A stretch of DNA of 64,000 nt, taken from NCBI GenBank assembly GCA_028284955.1, contig JANQQS010000093.1, forward strand, positions 58,643 to 122,642, written 5' to 3'. Made by a program: the position numbers and the translations under genes. Below are positions 63,675-64,000 of this stretch, piece by piece. Numbering within the stretch: the first letter of the stretch is position 1; each line of letters begins with the position of its first letter. The notes beneath the pieces were generated by a model that had not been told where the DNA came from, made no database searches, and was given only the letters and a program-made list of their open reading frames with translations. The DNA comes from Myxococcota bacterium (lineage in GTDB: Bacteria; Myxococcota_A; Polyangia; Polyangiales; Houyiibacteriaceae).

Positions 63675-64000
63675 TTGAGGGTCTGGCCGTCTGCTTTTTT
63701 AGGGTCTGGCACCCAGACCCTCTCGTCGGGGTACGACCCCGCCGATTCACCCAAGCTCCCCCGCCAGGGACCACGTGACCTGGTTGCGTGAGCGGTAGAC
63801 TGCCGGGGCCCCGCCGCATCGCGGTGGGGACGGCCGCGAACGCGGCCGGCGGGGGGGGGAGGGGCTGCGGGCAGCCCCTCCAGAGTAAGGGGGCGTAGGG
63901 GCCCCCGCGCAGCGCGAAGCGGCGTTGGGAGGGGGGCCCCGCGGAATCGTATTCCGCGGGGGGAGGGGCTGCGGCCAGCCCCTCCAGAAATCAGTGGGCT
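63675..64000 (+). repeat. Family A hairpin mosaic running to the window edge
   Basis: H1 (63701-63721; AGGGTCTGG / CCAGACCCT) differs from the 9495 copy by one compensated pair. Then H2 (63725-63743), the shared spacer, H3 (63809-63829), H4 (63831-63848; CGGCCGCG / CGCGGCCG), H6 (63858-63881), a GGGGGC/GCCCCC hairpin (about 63888-63906), H5 (63937-63961) and a second H6 (63962-63985). The array probably continues outside the window. No coding potential is apparent. Confidence 0.85.

Noticed and set aside
1..64000. tRNA, rRNA or riboswitch genes
   Set aside because: None was recognised by eye. A covariance-model scan would be needed to exclude them.

Overview
The window reads as a GC-rich chromosome segment from a Myxococcota-like (deltaproteobacterial) bacterium. 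Support comes from the gene types: a type IV pilus pilMNOPQ operon, a kinase/sigma54-activator fusion, FHA-GGDEF and REC-GAF-HD-GYP regulators, a DUF4388 protein, an AgmX/TonB-like protein, many cysteine-rich or MopE-like lipoproteins, and a small ribbon-helix-helix protein of the type common in myxobacteria. No phage, plasmid, transposase, CRISPR array, rRNA or tRNA gene was recognised by eye. Nearly all genes look chromosomal.

Layout. 1-9.5 kb: recN, a lipoprotein, a decayed beta-barrel gene, a glutamine-synthetase-family enzyme, a PlsB-like acyltransferase overlapping gpsA, and an iron alcohol dehydrogenase. 9.5-15.2 kb: hairpin repeats, secreted/lipid-anchored proteins, an alpha/beta hydrolase, an RHH regulator and an S41 protease. 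15.3-18.5 kb: a compact candidate peptide natural-product cassette. It has two duplicated precursor-like peptides, a GRDP/DUF1399-like protein, a JmjC oxygenase and a TPMT-type methyltransferase, the last three translationally coupled. 18.4-24.4 kb: folA, thyA, MCE/Mla lipid transport genes, menB and bpt. 24.4-32.2 kb: lipoprotein, TPR, pseudo-receiver and AgmX-like proteins and a 5'-nucleotidase. 32.2-40.4 kb: the methylmalonyl-CoA mutase operon (mutA-mutB-meaB), then rnd and an AI-2E-type permease. 40.5-49 kb: a 1717-residue signalling protein, a sugar nucleotidyltransferase, thiL and thrC. 49-55 kb: a repeat array, a SUKH/TPR protein, opposed c-di-GMP enzymes, cysC and a lipoprotein. 55-63 kb: an XRE regulator, pilMNOPQ and a fused aroK-aroB. 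63-64 kb: a lipoprotein and another repeat array.

Two things stand out. First is the 15.3-18.5 kb cassette. Its two peptides share 33 identical residues although 14 nucleotides differ there, all silently, while their short Cys-containing tails differ completely. That is what a RiPP leader/core arrangement predicts. Second are two families of structured intergenic elements. Family A is a mosaic of up to six small hairpins whose stems covary between copies. Family B has inverted termini and a covarying central hairpin. At every locus found here both lie directly 3' of a stop codon in the same orientation, and in both copies of family B the element end itself supplies the UAG stop. This suggests RNA-level 3'-end elements of unknown function.

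Housekeeping functions include glycerophospholipid synthesis (PlsB-like, GpsA), dTMP/folate metabolism (ThyA, FolA), menaquinone (MenB), propionyl-CoA metabolism (mutase plus MeaB), aromatic amino acids (AroKB), threonine (ThrC) and thiamine (ThiL). All functions are inferred from sequence motifs read by eye. No database search was run.
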